Assembly (NCBI GenBank): GCA_034440615.1
Contig: JAOTOM010002653.1
Location: 48,879-112,878, forward strand
Reading direction: 5' to 3'
Length of the DNA stretch: 64,000 nt
Source of the DNA: Ashinkailepas kermadecensis
Lineage: Eukaryota; Arthropoda; Thecostraca; Neolepadidae
The notes below the pieces were generated by a model. It did not search any database, was not told the DNA's origin, and saw nothing but the letters and a program-made list of their open reading frames with translations. Numbering within the stretch: position 1 is the first letter of the stretch; each line of letters starts with the position of its first letter. A program made the translations under genes and the position numbers. Below are positions 1 through 11,805 of the stretch, piece after piece.

Positions 1-1237
1 TACACCGTAGTGTATCATCATTTATAAATGAAAATAATATCATACACCCATTGCAATTTGGTTTCAGAAAAAGCATAGAACATACATGCCAATTGCTCTG
101 ATGCATAACGAAGTAACTAAATCCCTTGTAAATAATAAATTAGTTTGTACCCTGTATCTGGATTTGAAAAAGGCCTTTGACACTGTCAGCATCAGCATTT
201 TGTTACACAAAAATTTACTTGATTGGGTTTGGGGGAAATATATATAAACTGTTAAACTCATACCTATCAAATAGATCTCAAAGAACCAAGATACATGACA
301 TCCTCTCCCAACCATTAAATATCACAACAGGTGATCTCAGGGTTCGATTATTGAACCTCTGCTATTTATTCTATACATTAACGATCTCTACACTGTTTCC
401 AATTTGGCTAGCTTTTACCTATTTGTAGACGATACTGCCATAACTATTACAGCTAATGATCATGTTGAATTACAAACTAAAGTAGATGAGGTAATACCCA
501 AAATAATTGCATGGTTTCATACCAACAGATTATCGATTAATGCTGATAAAACTGGATATCAAATTTTTTCCAGGAAACCATGTGATGACCTTCATGTCAA
601 AATAAATACTTCCAATATTACAAGGCATAGCTGTATAAAATATTTAGGTGTATTTATCAATGAAGACATGACGTGGAAAAGCCACATCAATGCCATCTCT
701 TCAAAAATTAGCAGGAATATTGGAATTATAGGCAAATCTAGGTACTTTCTATCAACTTGTGAATTGCTTCTTCTGCATAGTTCTTTAATACTGCCATATC
801 TAAATTACTGTGCTGTTGTATGGTGAAGTACGTACCACTCTAAGCTCGACAAGATTATTAAGTTGCAGAAGCGTGTTCTCAGGATTGTTGACAAGAAACC
901 TTACTTATACCATACAAATGAATTGTTTATCAAACATAGAGTTCCTAAGTTTCTGGACATAGTTGATGAGCAATGTATTTACATCATGCTAGGTTTTCTA
1001 AATCACTCATTACCAGCACCTCTTTCTGATATGTTTCAACTTCATCAACAAGGTGGCCTCAGAGTCGGACAACACTTTCAAATACCCTTCTCTGATATCA
1101 ATTACAGAATGTTTTCATTACCCTTTATTGCACCAAAAGCCTGGAATAAAATAATCTGCTCTCACTTCCATAGGATTGAAGATGTACCTAGGAATAAAAT
1201 CATTTTGAAAAAAACACATCAGGCAATACATTATTAG
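1..1237 (+). mobile_element. LINE (non-LTR retrotransposon) RT and C-terminal domain, inactivated
   Basis: Reverse transcriptase part of a non-LTR element that would copy its own RNA at a nicked target. The window opens inside the RT domain. QFGFRKSIEHT lies near 50-85, the first catalytic aspartate is in YLDLKKAFDTV near 150-185, KLLNSYLSNRSQ near 250-285, QGSIIEPLLF near 335-365, and the catalytic box FVDDT at 422-436 keeps both aspartates. LNYCAVVW near 800-825 is followed by a TGA at 824-826, and the usual post-RT segment (LQKRVLRIVDKKPYL, ending APKAWNKI) runs to a natural stop at 1237. At least three frameshifts (near 95, 230 and 330) plus the TGA break the frame, so it is a dead copy. 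CR1/L2/Daphne-like RTs have this type of C-terminal tail; the exact clade is inference. Confidence 0.85.
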
Positions 1238-1737
1238 AAAATATGAACTTATTCAATGAGTATCAGTGATAATGATGTGGTATGTTCATTATCACTGGTG
1301 ATCTGGTTGTCTTCTTCGGATATTTTCGTTTAAGTATCATGTTTTCTTTTCTTTCTTCTTTCTTCATACTTGGTTCGTATTTTCTAGTTTAGTAGTAATA
1401 ATAGTAATAGTTTAGGAGATGCATGTGCAAGATTAGGGATTTTATATTAATTCCCCATTAACACCTACAGCATAGTTTTTTCTGGAGCCCTCGAAGACGT
1501 TACTAGCATTGCTAATTGTCTGAGAGGGCTTCAGGAACATCTTTTACTAATATCTGGTGGCGGGATCTGTCCAGCAAGAAACAGGAGCGGGGAGTGGTGT
1601 GACCTACCTTGACTTGCTTACCATGACCTACTTCTCATCCCTGGAATTTAACGTAATTAGGTCGCACGGGTATGGAAGGGCACTCCGGCCTACCTATTAA
1701 TGGGTAGGGGAAATAAAACAAAATTTGGGGAAAACAA
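1238..1737 (+). other. 3' tail and flank of the LINE, no gene
   Basis: No open frame of note. The first few hundred bases are AT-rich and probably 3' untranslated sequence of the LINE just upstream; from about 1490 the composition changes. No poly(A) tail or target-site duplication was found. Confidence 0.4.
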
Positions 1738-2489
<752 letters not shown>

Positions 2490-3160
2490 GCCACATGGCC
2501 TGAAACAGAAAGATATTAGTTCTTATACGGTCTTAATAAGTAGCGGGCGGTCGGGCAGATTTCGCGGAGCATTCTAAAAGCCACAGTTAGAGATAATCAA
2601 TGTTTGCGCAGCAATATTCTTGCTATTCAAGTATTTCTCTATTCGTTGCATTTAGTTCTTCGCTTGTACTTTTTATTTTGTGGCAGACACATGGCCTGAA
2701 ACATAAAGATATTAGTTCTTATACGGCCTTAATGAGACACCGGTGGGTGGGATGGACGTCGCAGCCTTCTGAAATCCAAGATAAGCTGTGGTGGCTATAT
2801 TTCCCCGAAAACCTTCCTGCTATTTTATTACTTGCCTATTCGTTGCGTGTAGTTATTCGTTTGTATTTCCTGTAGTTTGGCGGTCACATGGCCTGATACA
2901 CAAAGAGAATCGTTCATATGCTGCAATAGCTGGCAGGCTCAGCCGACCTCGCAGACACCAGAATGCTACTGGAAGAGGTAATCGATATTTCTCCTGGCTC
3001 CTTCTTCTTGAGGAGTCAGGAGTCCTCTCAGTCAGGAGTCCTCTGCTCCTCCTTCTTGGTATCTGTGTATTTGCTTTTTCGCCGCATATATTTTGTTGTT
3101 TGTATCGTCCAGTCTGGTGACCACGTGACCATAAACATACACATATGGACTGGCCAATTG
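2490..3160. repeat. Degenerate tandem repeat, ~197-bp unit, 3-4 copies
   Basis: The landmark CACATGGCCTGA (with variants) recurs at 2492, 2688 and 2885, and as CACGTGACC at 3122, giving spacings of 196, 197 and 237. Each landmark is preceded by a TTCGTTGCxTxTAGTT..TTTGTAT block and followed by an AAAGATATTAGTTCTTATACGG-like block. The last unit is longer because of a local duplication of an AGGAGTCAGGAGTCCTCTC motif at about 3008-3050. No coding content. Confidence 0.75.
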
Positions 3161-3548
3161 TCATTGTGATGGCGTGGGAGGGAGTTGCGGAAGGGCAGAA
3201 ATGTTGCTTTGTGCCGATTTCCAGAACGCACGATAAATAACTAGCATGGATAAATAGTGCAAAAGGTACTGATCAGGTCATAGAAGCATTAACCATGAAC
3301 AATTAAACCATTACAACTGGACACACGATGGATGAGAAAATGCGTGTCCATTCGATCTGGCCTCGCGAAATTCGAGCACATATGAAAGCTAAGGCTTGTT
3401 TGTTCGGCTCGTGAACTGATATCTCGTGAATTTGTGAACTTAAAAGATACCTTGAACATTTATAATTTGTTTCAGATGCATTTATACGATGAGGTACCAA
3501 TCTGAACTACTTCAATTTGACGATATCGTTTGCGCGTCAAGCATTTCG
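3161..3548. other. Unassigned stretch, no gene seen
   Basis: No credible open frame, repeat or RNA signal was recognised. Confidence 0.35.
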
Positions 3549-3608
3549 TCAAACAAAACAAAAAAAAAAACTTTCTTTAACCCAATTTAAAATAAAAAAA
3601 AAAAAAAA

Positions 3609-3664
<56 letters not shown>

Positions 3665-3727
3665 TTTAAAAAGTTAATTAAAAAATTGCAAAAAAAAAAA
3701 AAAAAAAAACCCCCCCGAGAGGAGAGG

Positions 3728-3779
<52 letters not shown>

Positions 3780-3902
3780 AGGAAGGAACCCCCAAAAAAA
3801 AAAAAAAAAAAAACCAACCCCACAAACCCAAAAAAAAAAAAAAAAAAAAAACAACCCCCCCCCCGGGAAAAAAAAAAAAAAAGGGGGAAAAAACCCCCCC
3901 CA

Positions 3903-3945
<43 letters not shown>

Positions 3946-3967
3946 AAAAACCAAACCCAAAAAAAAA
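3549..3967. repeat. A-rich homopolymer tract with C runs (probable sequence artefact)
   Basis: About 420 bases made almost wholly of long A runs broken by runs of C and a few G. The long Lys/Pro or Phe/Gly frames across it are trivial. Such near two-letter sequence is typical of unresolved homopolymer or low-quality consensus and should not be annotated as coding. Confidence 0.85.
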
Positions 3968-4593
3968 TGAAATGGTTATTTTTTTAGTATTTTTGATTAT
4001 TAATTATTTTTGTTTATTGTCACCGTTATCAGGCCAGATCCACAAAATGGAGCATTATATCGCCTTCCATCATACAACAAGTGATATATAGAAAATAAAA
4101 TAGAGAGAAAGGGAAAAAAACCAAAAAGAAAAAAAAAATGCAAGTTTCAATGAATAAAGAGAAACTATGATGATGATGATGATCACACGATGATTAGATT
4201 GGGTTTCGTCATAGCTCCTGTATAAAAATGTTTTTTTTTTTTCCCCGGGAAAAAAAAATTTTAAAAAATTGGCATCGGGCCTGATGACACGTGTTGCAAG
4301 TTTCACAGGCCCGATATACGAATGTTCGCTTTCCGTAGTTTACTTGACGTATAGGAGATGTAGCATGCCGGACTGTCTGGAGCATCGAGATACGACGTCG
4401 GCGGATGTCTGCGACTGTCGTGGCCGACATCCAATGGGTATTTCTAACGACATCTCATATGTAGTCGAGCTGCATGCGACCGGAAATCGCACGTGCATCA
4501 AAGTCGATGATCTGAACTGTGGCCATCTGTGTCTGCGTTGCACTACCGCACACCGGGACGCAGTACGTGCTGCGTGCCATGCCTGGCGCGTCA
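3968..4593. other. Flank of the 15-bp minisatellite, no gene seen
   Basis: AT-rich to about 4265, with a short (GAT)n run near 4167-4184, then balanced composition. Frames entering the minisatellite from here are open only because the array itself lacks stops. Confidence 0.4.
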
Positions 4594-5440
4594 ATGGTGA
4601 CGGGCGACATGGTGACAGGCGACATGGTGACAGGCGACATGGTGACAGGCGACATGGTGACAGGCGATATGGTTACAGGCGACATGGTGACAGGCGACAT
4701 GCGGACAGGCGACATGGTGACAGGCGACATGGTGACAGGCGACATGATGATAGGCGACATGCGGACAGGCGACATGGTGACAGGCGACATGGTGACAGGC
4801 GACATGATGACAGGCGACATGGTGACAGGCGACATGGTGACAGGTGACATGGTGACAGGCGACATGGTGACAGGAGACATGGTGACAGGCGACATGGTGA
4901 CAGGCGACATGGTGACAGGCGACATGGTGACAGGCGACATGGTGACAGGCGACATGGTGGGGGACATGGTGACAAGCGACATGGTGACAGGCACCATGGT
5001 GACAGGCACCATGGACAGGCGACATGGTGACAGGCGACATGGTGACAGGCGACATGGTGACAGGCGATATGGTTACAGGCGACATGGTGACAGGCGACAT
5101 GCGGACAGGCGACATGGTGACAGGCGACATGGTGACAGGCGACATGGTGACAGGTGACATGGTGACAGGCGACATGGTGACAGGCGACATGGTGACAGGC
5201 GACATGGTGACAGGCGACATGGTGACAGGCGACATGGTGACAGGCGACATGGTGACTGGTGACAGGTGGCATGATGACAGGCGACATGGTGACAGGCGAC
5301 ATGGTGACAGGCGACATGGTGACAGGCGACATGGTGACAGGCGACATGATGACAGGCGACATGGTGACATGCGACATGGTGACAGGCGACATGGTGACAG
5401 GCGACATGGTGACGGGAGACATGGTGACAGGCGGACAGTG
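4594..5440. repeat. 15-bp minisatellite, about 56 units
   Basis: Tandem array of GACAGGCGACATGGT with point variants (GCGGACAGG, GATGATAGG, CACCATGG). A short irregular interruption lies at 4955-5015 and another near 5255-5275. Because 15 is a multiple of three and the unit contains no stop on either strand, it produces long MVTGD-type and MSPVT-type frames, which are not evidence for a protein. Confidence 0.97.
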
Positions 5441-5736
5441 TTCGGCCTGAAGCAAGCTGGTCACCACGCGGCTGCACCTCGCCACAGGCGAATTGAAGTA
5501 GTGAGCGTCCCAGGTGACATTCGAGTCCACCCCGACGGCCAAGTTTCCACGTGTTTGGAAGGCGCATTCAAGTGTCGGATTCATGCAAGTCACAGCGATG
5601 CACAATCAGTTTGGTTGTACATCATGTCCTATTACATTGCACACCAAGTCAAATCAACTGGGCTTTTCCTGCGTTCACATTCATCCTGTGCTGGCAGAAC
5701 CACGCACACATCACGTCTAGTACGCGTCTCGGTTTG
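5441..5736. other. Unassigned flank, no gene seen
   Basis: Unique-looking sequence between the 15-bp array and a dispersed direct repeat. Frames here continue from the minisatellite and are not trusted. Confidence 0.3.
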
Positions 5737-5812
5737 TCATCTTTGCGAGTTTGCTGCGGCTGCCCGTGATTGCCAGCTGTGTTGTCGGCAAAACGGACGA
5801 CTGAAAGCTCGA
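5737..5812 (+). repeat. Direct repeat copy 1 (~76 bp)
   Basis: Pairs with 6148-6226: both run from TCAT..TTTG through GTGATTGCCAGC to AAAACGGACGACTGAAAG, with small indels between them. The pair lies 410 bases apart in the same orientation. Confidence 0.7.
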
Positions 5813-6147
5813 GTTCGTTATGTTTTGCTGGATCCGCGCAGGTAAAGGTCTACAAACTTTATATCCTGATGGTCAAACTGGTGTAATGCATAAGGTGCCG
5901 AAGTCGAGGTAATGATATAAGACTAAGTCGTTTTAATGAATAATTATTTATGTAAAACACATATATGAAGTTGGAGGTTTACCTTAGGTTAATTTTTATC
6001 AGAACGACATTATTATCTGCGTTTTTCAGTTCCAATCTGGTGGTTCCATTGCCTACACATCGCAATTGGTACGTCGTATTGGCTATCTTGGCGGAATCAC
6101 ATCTTGACGATAATGATGGTCGGAGTATAGATGTGATGACAGCACAT

Positions 6148-6226
6148 GTCATATCTATTTGTTCGTTGCGGCTTTCTGTGATTGCCAGCAGATTGTGTCG
6201 TCGACAAAACGGACGACTGAAAGTCC
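6148..6226 (+). repeat. Direct repeat copy 2 (~79 bp)
   Basis: Partner of 5737-5812, sharing GTGATTGCCAGC and AAAACGGACGACTGAAAG. The sequence between the copies (5813-6147) has no gene that I can support. Confidence 0.7.
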
Positions 6227-6433
6227 GTCAAGTTACGCGGGGACATGGCATGTCGTGTTGGTGCTGGCGATGTTGTACGACAATGGGCCGGTGCTCGATC
6301 CCTGGAAAGTTAGCATGGGCACATCCCAGAGTTCAGAGAGCTTGTCACCGGGCCGAACACGCTGCACGTGACCTTGGAGGCAGCTTACGACCCATCCTGG
6401 TGTTATCTGCGGCAGTTGAAGTTGTTTTTCCAG

Positions 6434-6614
6434 GGGCGGGGATGGCCGAGTGGTTAAGGTGTTGAGTTCTGGGTACCAAGGGTCCTGGGTTCGACACTCG
6501 CACCACTCGGGACATCCCCAATCCCGCGGCCCACCGGCGAAGCAGTGTGGGCGGTGCCATTAGCCGTGAATGTGCATACAGTGCGTCATGAATCACCCAA
6601 TAAACAAACAAAAC
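6434..6614 (+). mobile_element. tRNA-derived SINE, ~181 bp, with target-site duplication
   Basis: The head contains an RNA polymerase III A box, TGGCCGAGTGGTTAAGG (6444-6460), and a B box, GGGTTCGACACTC, 27 bases further on, the layout of a Leu/Ser-type tRNA. The body follows and the tail is CCAATAAACAAACAAAAC. It is flanked by GTTTTTCCAG (6424-6433) and GTTTTCCAG (6615-6623), a near-perfect target-site duplication, which fixes the ends. No intact tRNA cloverleaf is claimed. The tail resembles that of the SINE at 12696-12875. Confidence 0.85.
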
Positions 6615-6623
6615 GTTTTCCAG

Positions 6624-8454
6624 AATTGCAGCATTATCCATAACATCGCAGCATTTACTCTGGTCTATGAAAGCTAAACTAGATACTTCTGAGTCATTCA
6701 CTCCCAGGAGAACTTGGTCAGATATTGTCAGGAGAGCTTCGGAGGTCGAGTGATTTGCTATCAAACCGTGCTGGTGTGAACTGAAGAGATGGTTGCGCAG
6801 TATGAATGATGTAACTTAGTTGTGCTGATATTCTCTATAAGTTTTGAAATCATTGGTATGCATGGATGCACTCGAGCGTACTGAGCGGGTGCCTTTTCCT
6901 CTCAGCGGGCCTTTTTCCACGAGGGTGGCGCCGTTGGATGCCAAAATCCATTGAGCGAGGGGTGGTGGGGTGTACTCAACCTCCACAGAGGGACACTTTT
7001 CCCGGTGAGAGGGGCGCCACCCTTCTATGAGGAGATGATATACGCCACCAGTGTTCTGTATTCGCCCCTGGCTGCAATGCAGTTTCATGTGGCGGCACCA
7101 AGCGTTTTGAACTCATGTTGCTGTCATGGTACGCTGGCGGTCGTACTCAGTCACGGTATATTTGTGTCGTGGAAGTCACTGCAGCTAACTGCGATCGATG
7201 AGTGGCACGTAAAGGAGCTTGCTGGGCTCTCACGAAACACGTTCTATTGGTTCTATCACAATTAGTATGAGGTAAAGCAGCTCTGCATAATGTGGTTCTG
7301 ACAGATGGGCACTGTGCAATATCAGTCTTTCTTAGTGGTGTCTACAACAAGAAGCATACAGTTCATATGAATAGGCCGCAGTTACCGATATTCACATGGT
7401 GGGTGCATACCTTCAGAAAACTACTGCCAAAGTAGTTCATCCTGAGCCTGGAATGTCAATCGGCCCCGACTATATATACGGTCCGTGTATTATTAATATA
7501 TGATGCGGAGGAACGAGTGCTTTTTCCGGATCTCAAAAGGTACTATGAGCATCTACATTCATAGGTATTGAGTCATGCTGGATATCATCATGCCTGCTGC
7601 GCCCTCTGCGCCGATGCTGTACCGCAGTAAATTCAGCAGTGGCCTTGCGGTGGCTACGACGATTATCAACAAGTGCGAATACCAAAAGGATTTTCCTTTA
7701 AATCAGGTGAGTGTCTTCAGAGTGACATGGTATTAAAAACCTGAACAAAAAAAATAGTAAAAGGGTACGAATCTCTGCAGCAAACCAAAGATACTTACTT
7801 CTTTCAAATACCAAGATGTATTTACTTTCCATATTCTTAAATGCGAGTGTGTATGCAGCTTCCTTCTACCCACCGCATGGCTGAAATCGTCATGTAAATG
7901 TCTTGATGCCGTCCGAACTTCCTCTGGAGCAGAAATCTGGAACTACGATAAGGCACTGATAAAAATGTGAGAGGCGTTTATATTCTCCGAGAATAGCAGA
8001 CGTTCTCATTTTTCCTGTTCAAATTACGCCACACAAAACGAGCACTCAGTTTGCGACATGCTGAGAACACCATTCCCAGAAGAGACTGCCAGTGCGTTGA
8101 GACTAACAAGTGTTGTCAATGCAACAATGAATCAATGTATGTAATCATCTACACGCGACATGTTAGGGAAGCTATATGGAAACGCATTTCCACAGGATGT
8201 TTGTCAGCTTCTAGCAAGCCAGCTCATTTTCACACATCTTTAAGACCAATGGCTGCTTTTAATCAGGCCCCACTGTAGAGTTCGCATTAAATATAAAATG
8301 CTGCAACCTTATGAACAGTATCATGCGAGTTGGACACGTGCCGATCAAGTACCTGATGGGCCTCTGGATACTTTTGAGCAGTGTGGCTAAATTTGTTCAG
8401 GTAGACGTCAAAGTGTGGACGAAACAGATTCCTCCGGTAGTTCTTAAAAGTCAT
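6624..8454. other. No gene seen
   Basis: Read on both strands: only short frames with no recognisable domain. GGGCGCC-type motifs near 6900-7020 may be part of a degraded element. Nothing here can be named. Confidence 0.35.
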
Positions 8455-9080
8455 TCTATCCAGGGAATCCTTGGTTTTTGGACGATTATCGGACTTCACT
8501 GGATTATCAGGATTGGTGTTTTGAAAGGTCTGTACTTCGGCTTGTCTTGTCAAGCCTTCGAAGAACCAAAATTGTGAATACAACATAAACGATCGAGATG
8601 CAAGCTTGACATCATTGAAGGACATTTAAATTATTGCACGCTCCAATTCATTGGGGACATTTTTGGTTCCAACAATCGACCACATTGATACAAAAAGGGG
8701 CGGAAGCATAATACCTTAAAATAACACACATAGACATACATACGAGACATCGCAAGCATTTAGCTTCCGACATCATTAAAGGACCCTTAAATTCTGGTCG
8801 CTCACTTCACTTCGAATCTCACTTTTAAAAGAGCGCGTTTCTTCGGCTTCGGAGTGTGCAAGCCCATTTGCAACCAGTAAATTAACAGCTGTGAAGGAAG
8901 TGGAGCATGCAGTCCCATATCAGGTTCAGGGAGAAATTCCCCACGCCTTGGTTCAGAGATAGCGAGTGCAGCCTTATTTCTATGGCCTCTCATATACACG
9001 TCTGCCCCAGAAGGACTCCACTGCCAGTGTCAGCCTTAGACGGGTCGAACGCTTGGCCGTACTGGGCCAAGTGCGGCCAA
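8455..9080 (+). repeat. Left arm of a large inverted repeat
   Basis: Aligns as reverse complement to about 9325-9950. Landmarks in order: CCGAAGTACAGACCTTTC (bottom strand, near 8525-8542), GACATCATTGAAGGACAT (8619-8636), AACAATCGA near 8670, a second GACATCATTAAAGGAC near 8769, CCAAGGCGTGGGGAATTTCT (bottom strand, near 8932-8951) and GACGGGTCGAACGC (9038-9051). The arm therefore has an internal duplication that predates the inversion. A bottom-strand peptide FEGLTRQAEVQTF is shared with the other arm, which hints at a coding origin. Confidence 0.75.
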
Positions 9081-9324
9081 GCATCATAGTGTTGTAACAA
9101 CAGCATCGGATCGCAAACATCATTGGCGACCGGTCGAGGTCTACCCACAAAGACCAACTGGTTCATCCCAAGGATCCCATTCTAAAGGAAAATAGAAGAG
9201 GCGTGGTGTACTGAACACCATCCGGAGCGGCGCCACTTACATAGCCGAGAGCGGCCGCCCCAAATGCGTCCGCCTGAAAGAACACGTGGCTGCTCTTAAG
9301 CATGGCCGTGCCGACACCTCTCCA

Positions 9325-9950
9325 CCGGCGGAACACTGGGCCTAGTACGGTCATGCGTTCGACCCGTCTGAGGCTGACTCTCCGGCAGTGGAGTCGTCCT
9401 GGACCAGACGCGTAGTTAGAGAGGCCATTGAAATAAGGCTGCACTCGCCATCTCCGAACCAAGGCGTGGGCAAGTTCTCCCTGAGCCCGATATGGAAATG
9501 CATGCTGTACGCCACAATAATATACTGGTTGATATACTGGTTACAAATGAGCTTACACACTCCGAATCCAAATAATTGTTTCGTTTAAAATGTGAGACAT
9601 GAAATGAGGTCAGCGACTTGAAATGTCCTTCAATGATGCCAGAAGTGAAATGTTTGCGATGTCCTCTATGTATGTCTATCTGTGTCATGCTAAGGTATTA
9701 TATCCCCGCCACTTTTTGTATCATTGTAATCGATTGTTGAAACCAAGTGGCCAGAATGACTTAGCGCGTGCAATACTTTAAATGTCCTTCAATGATGTCA
9801 AGCTTCCATCTCGATCGTTTATGTTGTATTCACAATATTGCCTCGTTGAAGGTTTCACGAGACAAGCCGAAGTACAGACCTTTCGAAGCATCGATCTTTA
9901 CAATCCGGTAAAGTCCGAGAATCATCCCAAAATCTACTTCTTCCGGGACA
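9325..9950 (-). repeat. Right arm of a large inverted repeat
   Basis: Reverse-complement partner of 8455-9080, separated by a ~245-bp loop that contains no recognisable gene. It carries GCGTTCGACCCGTCTGAG (9356-9373), CCAAGGCGTGGGCAAGTTCT, two TGTCCTTCAATGATG motifs and CCGAAGTACAGACCTTTC (9871-9888). Top-strand peptide VEGFTRQAEVQTF matches FEGLTRQAEVQTF of the other arm. Could be a foldback-type element or an inverted duplication. Confidence 0.75.
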
Positions 9951-9989
9951 ATTTGTAAAGCCAATGGAAATAGAGTTTATTTCAGGTGA

Positions 9990-10200
9990 TTCATGACCTC
10001 GAACTGGTTCCAAATCACATTTTGTTCGCTACATTCCTCACGACTTGAAAAGTATGTTCCATTTGAAGTTGTATTTACTTCCTTTCATCGACGCCTTGGA
10101 TCAACAATTTGAACACATTGTTCTGGAGTACCAGGTAAGAAAAGAATCACCTGAACGTTACCAACATCATCAGTGTCAGATGTCAAAACTAAAGCTAATG
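9990..10200 (+). pseudogene. Possible hAT transposase fragment (weak)
   Basis: The top strand near 10068-10140 reads KLYLLPFIDALDQQFEHI, which resembles the [Y/F]IPFLDxLxxQLxxRF stretch seen before the dimerisation region of many hAT transposases. It lies directly beyond the right arm of the inverted repeat, whose peptide may belong to the same protein. Frame breaks are present. Similarity is by eye only and may be chance. Confidence 0.25.
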
Positions 10201-10739
10201 CATTGCCAGAACTGAGGAGTTGCTCTCCAAAATCCACTGAGAAAGGTCAAGATTTGCAAACACATCGGCATGCAAGTAAGTCATTACCTTTAATTACCAG
10301 GTGGGGTCTAACCCGAGGACTCGAGAGCAATTTTCAAGCCAAAGGGTTAAGATGGTGGTGAAAAATTAAGGTGGGTCCATATCCCACTGACCCCAGCGGT
10401 GGCTACACCCATGTCAACATGCAAGAACACTTTTTGTGGGGGATGCCACCTGTCTCTGGTGTGCCAGAATATAGTCCAGCAGACATGTGGGAGATTAACC
10501 CTCGCCGGGCCGACCGGTAAGTCCTCCTCTGCCGGGTCAGAACCGTGATGGGCTCTTGAAAGCCACCTCCCCCACTATCTTCCGATCTACATAAGCTAAT
10601 AAAAATGGAGAAAAAAACCTGTTGAAAATATCTGGCCATGGAGAGACAGAGAGACACAAACCTTGCATTTGAATTTGAACCGATAATGAGCTCACCAGAG
10701 GTCATAATTGAGATTGATCACAGTAAAAAGGAACAAAAC
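10201..10739. other. No gene seen
   Basis: No credible coding frame. TTAACCCTCGCCG at 10496-10508 resembles the termini of the TTAA miniature elements nearby, but no partner end was found. Sequence near 10385-10412 (CCCAGCGGTGGCTACACCCATG) resembles 47990-48019. Confidence 0.35.
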
Positions 10740-10888
10740 AGGATGGGCAGGTCAGGTCAAACTCAGGCTCGAAAGCCAGCTTTCGAAGAATGCTTGTTGG
10801 TGACGCGGGTAGATGTTATTGGCAAGCTAATATAGCCTAGATCTCATCACAGCTTATTTTTTTTTCATCTTCGGCCATGCTGAAGTCC
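10740..10888 (+). repeat. Dispersed repeat family A, left part (interrupted copy)
   Basis: Matches 42580-42716: both contain GGTC(A/G)GGTCA, then ATTGGCAAGCTAA, then AGCTTATT/AGCCTATT, then TCGGCCAT. The match stops at the left end of the miniature element at 10893 and resumes at its right end, so the element sits inside this repeat. Confidence 0.65.
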
Positions 10889-10892
10889 TCAA

Positions 10893-11714
10893 CCCGCGCC
10901 GTCTCGGGAGGGGGTTGATACCCCCCCCTAATGTTTTCCGCGGATAGTGAAAGAACGGCGCGTGGCAGCGCGCCGAAATTTGGCATACCTTTTTCCACAT
11001 CAATTTGGCATGTTGTGTCAAAATTTTGATGTTAAGTCATTTAGGGTCAACGAGTTAGTCAAATTCAAGTGAGGTCACCTCCAGAAATGTTCAACCAGTC
11101 GTCACGCTTTAACGGATAGATATTTTAATGAAACTTTCAGCGTTTCGCTATCATTAGGGACGAAACAAAACACACCAGAGGATTTTTTCCCATTTTTTTA
11201 TTACTTATTAGTCTTGCATATTTGCCCATAACAGCTAAAATCGAAGGTTTTGGCTAAAGTAAGCATTTTGTATCAGAGTAAGTTGACTTCGAGCAACGTT
11301 TTTCTGTCCACTCTACCCATCAGAAAAAGAAAAATTATAGAAAATTCAAAACTCTAAATTTTGACATTTGAAAACAAATAAAATGTTGATTTTTGGGTGG
11401 GTAAAAATGTTAGGGCCATGGTCGATTTCGCCTTCCTTTTCTGATTCCAAATATTTTTTTTTCAAATCTCCCCCAAAACGAACTCCCCATAGCCAAAAAC
11501 ATGATGTAAGTCGTGAAAACTTAGGACCACTAGTGACGTCACTTTTGGGGGATACAATTTTGGGGGTGGTGTGTGGCCCTATTCGTCGAGCGCTTTCTGA
11601 TGACACCTCTTTCTTTTTCGTGTGACGCTTAGTTTGGAGATTATATGGGGGGTTTGTATCAACCCGCCCCCCCCGAGACGGGGTGTGAGGATATGATGGG
11701 AAAGACGGGGAGGG
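10893..11714. mobile_element. TTAA-flanked miniature inverted-repeat element, piggyBac-type (copy 1)
   Basis: Flanked by TCAA (10889-10892, a mutated TTAA) and TTAA (11715-11718). The ends are inverted: left CCCGCGCCGTCTCGGGAGGG followed by GGTTGATACCCCCC, right (bottom strand) CCCTCCCCGTC, then CCGTCTCGGGGGGG and GGTTGATACAAACCCCCC. A TTAA target and termini beginning CCC(T) are hallmarks of the piggyBac superfamily. The 822-bp interior encodes nothing recognisable, so it would depend on a transposase elsewhere. Each terminus holds a G-run facing a C-run that could fold back. The empty-site match at 42580-42790 supports the boundaries. Confidence 0.7.
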
Positions 11715-11718
11715 TTAA

Positions 11719-11805
11719 AGGTCATAATAGTTCAACCCAGTGATATGACCTCTATCTTGGGTAAGGCCTGGAAAGTGTGGATATGTATGTATCGGGTCCT
11801 TTCCA
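11719..11805 (+). repeat. Dispersed repeat family A, right part (interrupted copy)
   Basis: AGGTCATAATAGxTxxxCCCAGTGA followed by GGTAA..CCTGGAAA.TGTGGATA matches 42724-42787, which continues without interruption from the left part in the other copy. Confidence 0.65.

Noticed and set aside
3577..3970. Poly-Phe / poly-Lys frames
   Set aside because: Homopolymer tract, probably a consensus artefact.
4594..5440. CRISPR-like array
   Set aside because: Units are contiguous with no unique spacers, and the genome is eukaryotic. The same applies to all other arrays in the window.
4455..5845. Long MVTGD, MSPVT and Arg/His-rich frames on both strands
   Set aside because: Pure product of a stop-free 15-bp minisatellite; frames are open on both strands and in several phases.
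6434..6505. Functional tRNA gene
   Set aside because: A and B boxes are present, but the acceptor and anticodon stems do not close, and the unit is flanked by a target-site duplication with a SINE body and tail.
10496..11718. TTAACCCTCGCCG at 10496 as the true left end of the first miniature element
   Set aside because: Homology to the uninterrupted repeat copy at 42556-42787 continues through 10740-10888, so the insertion starts at 10893.
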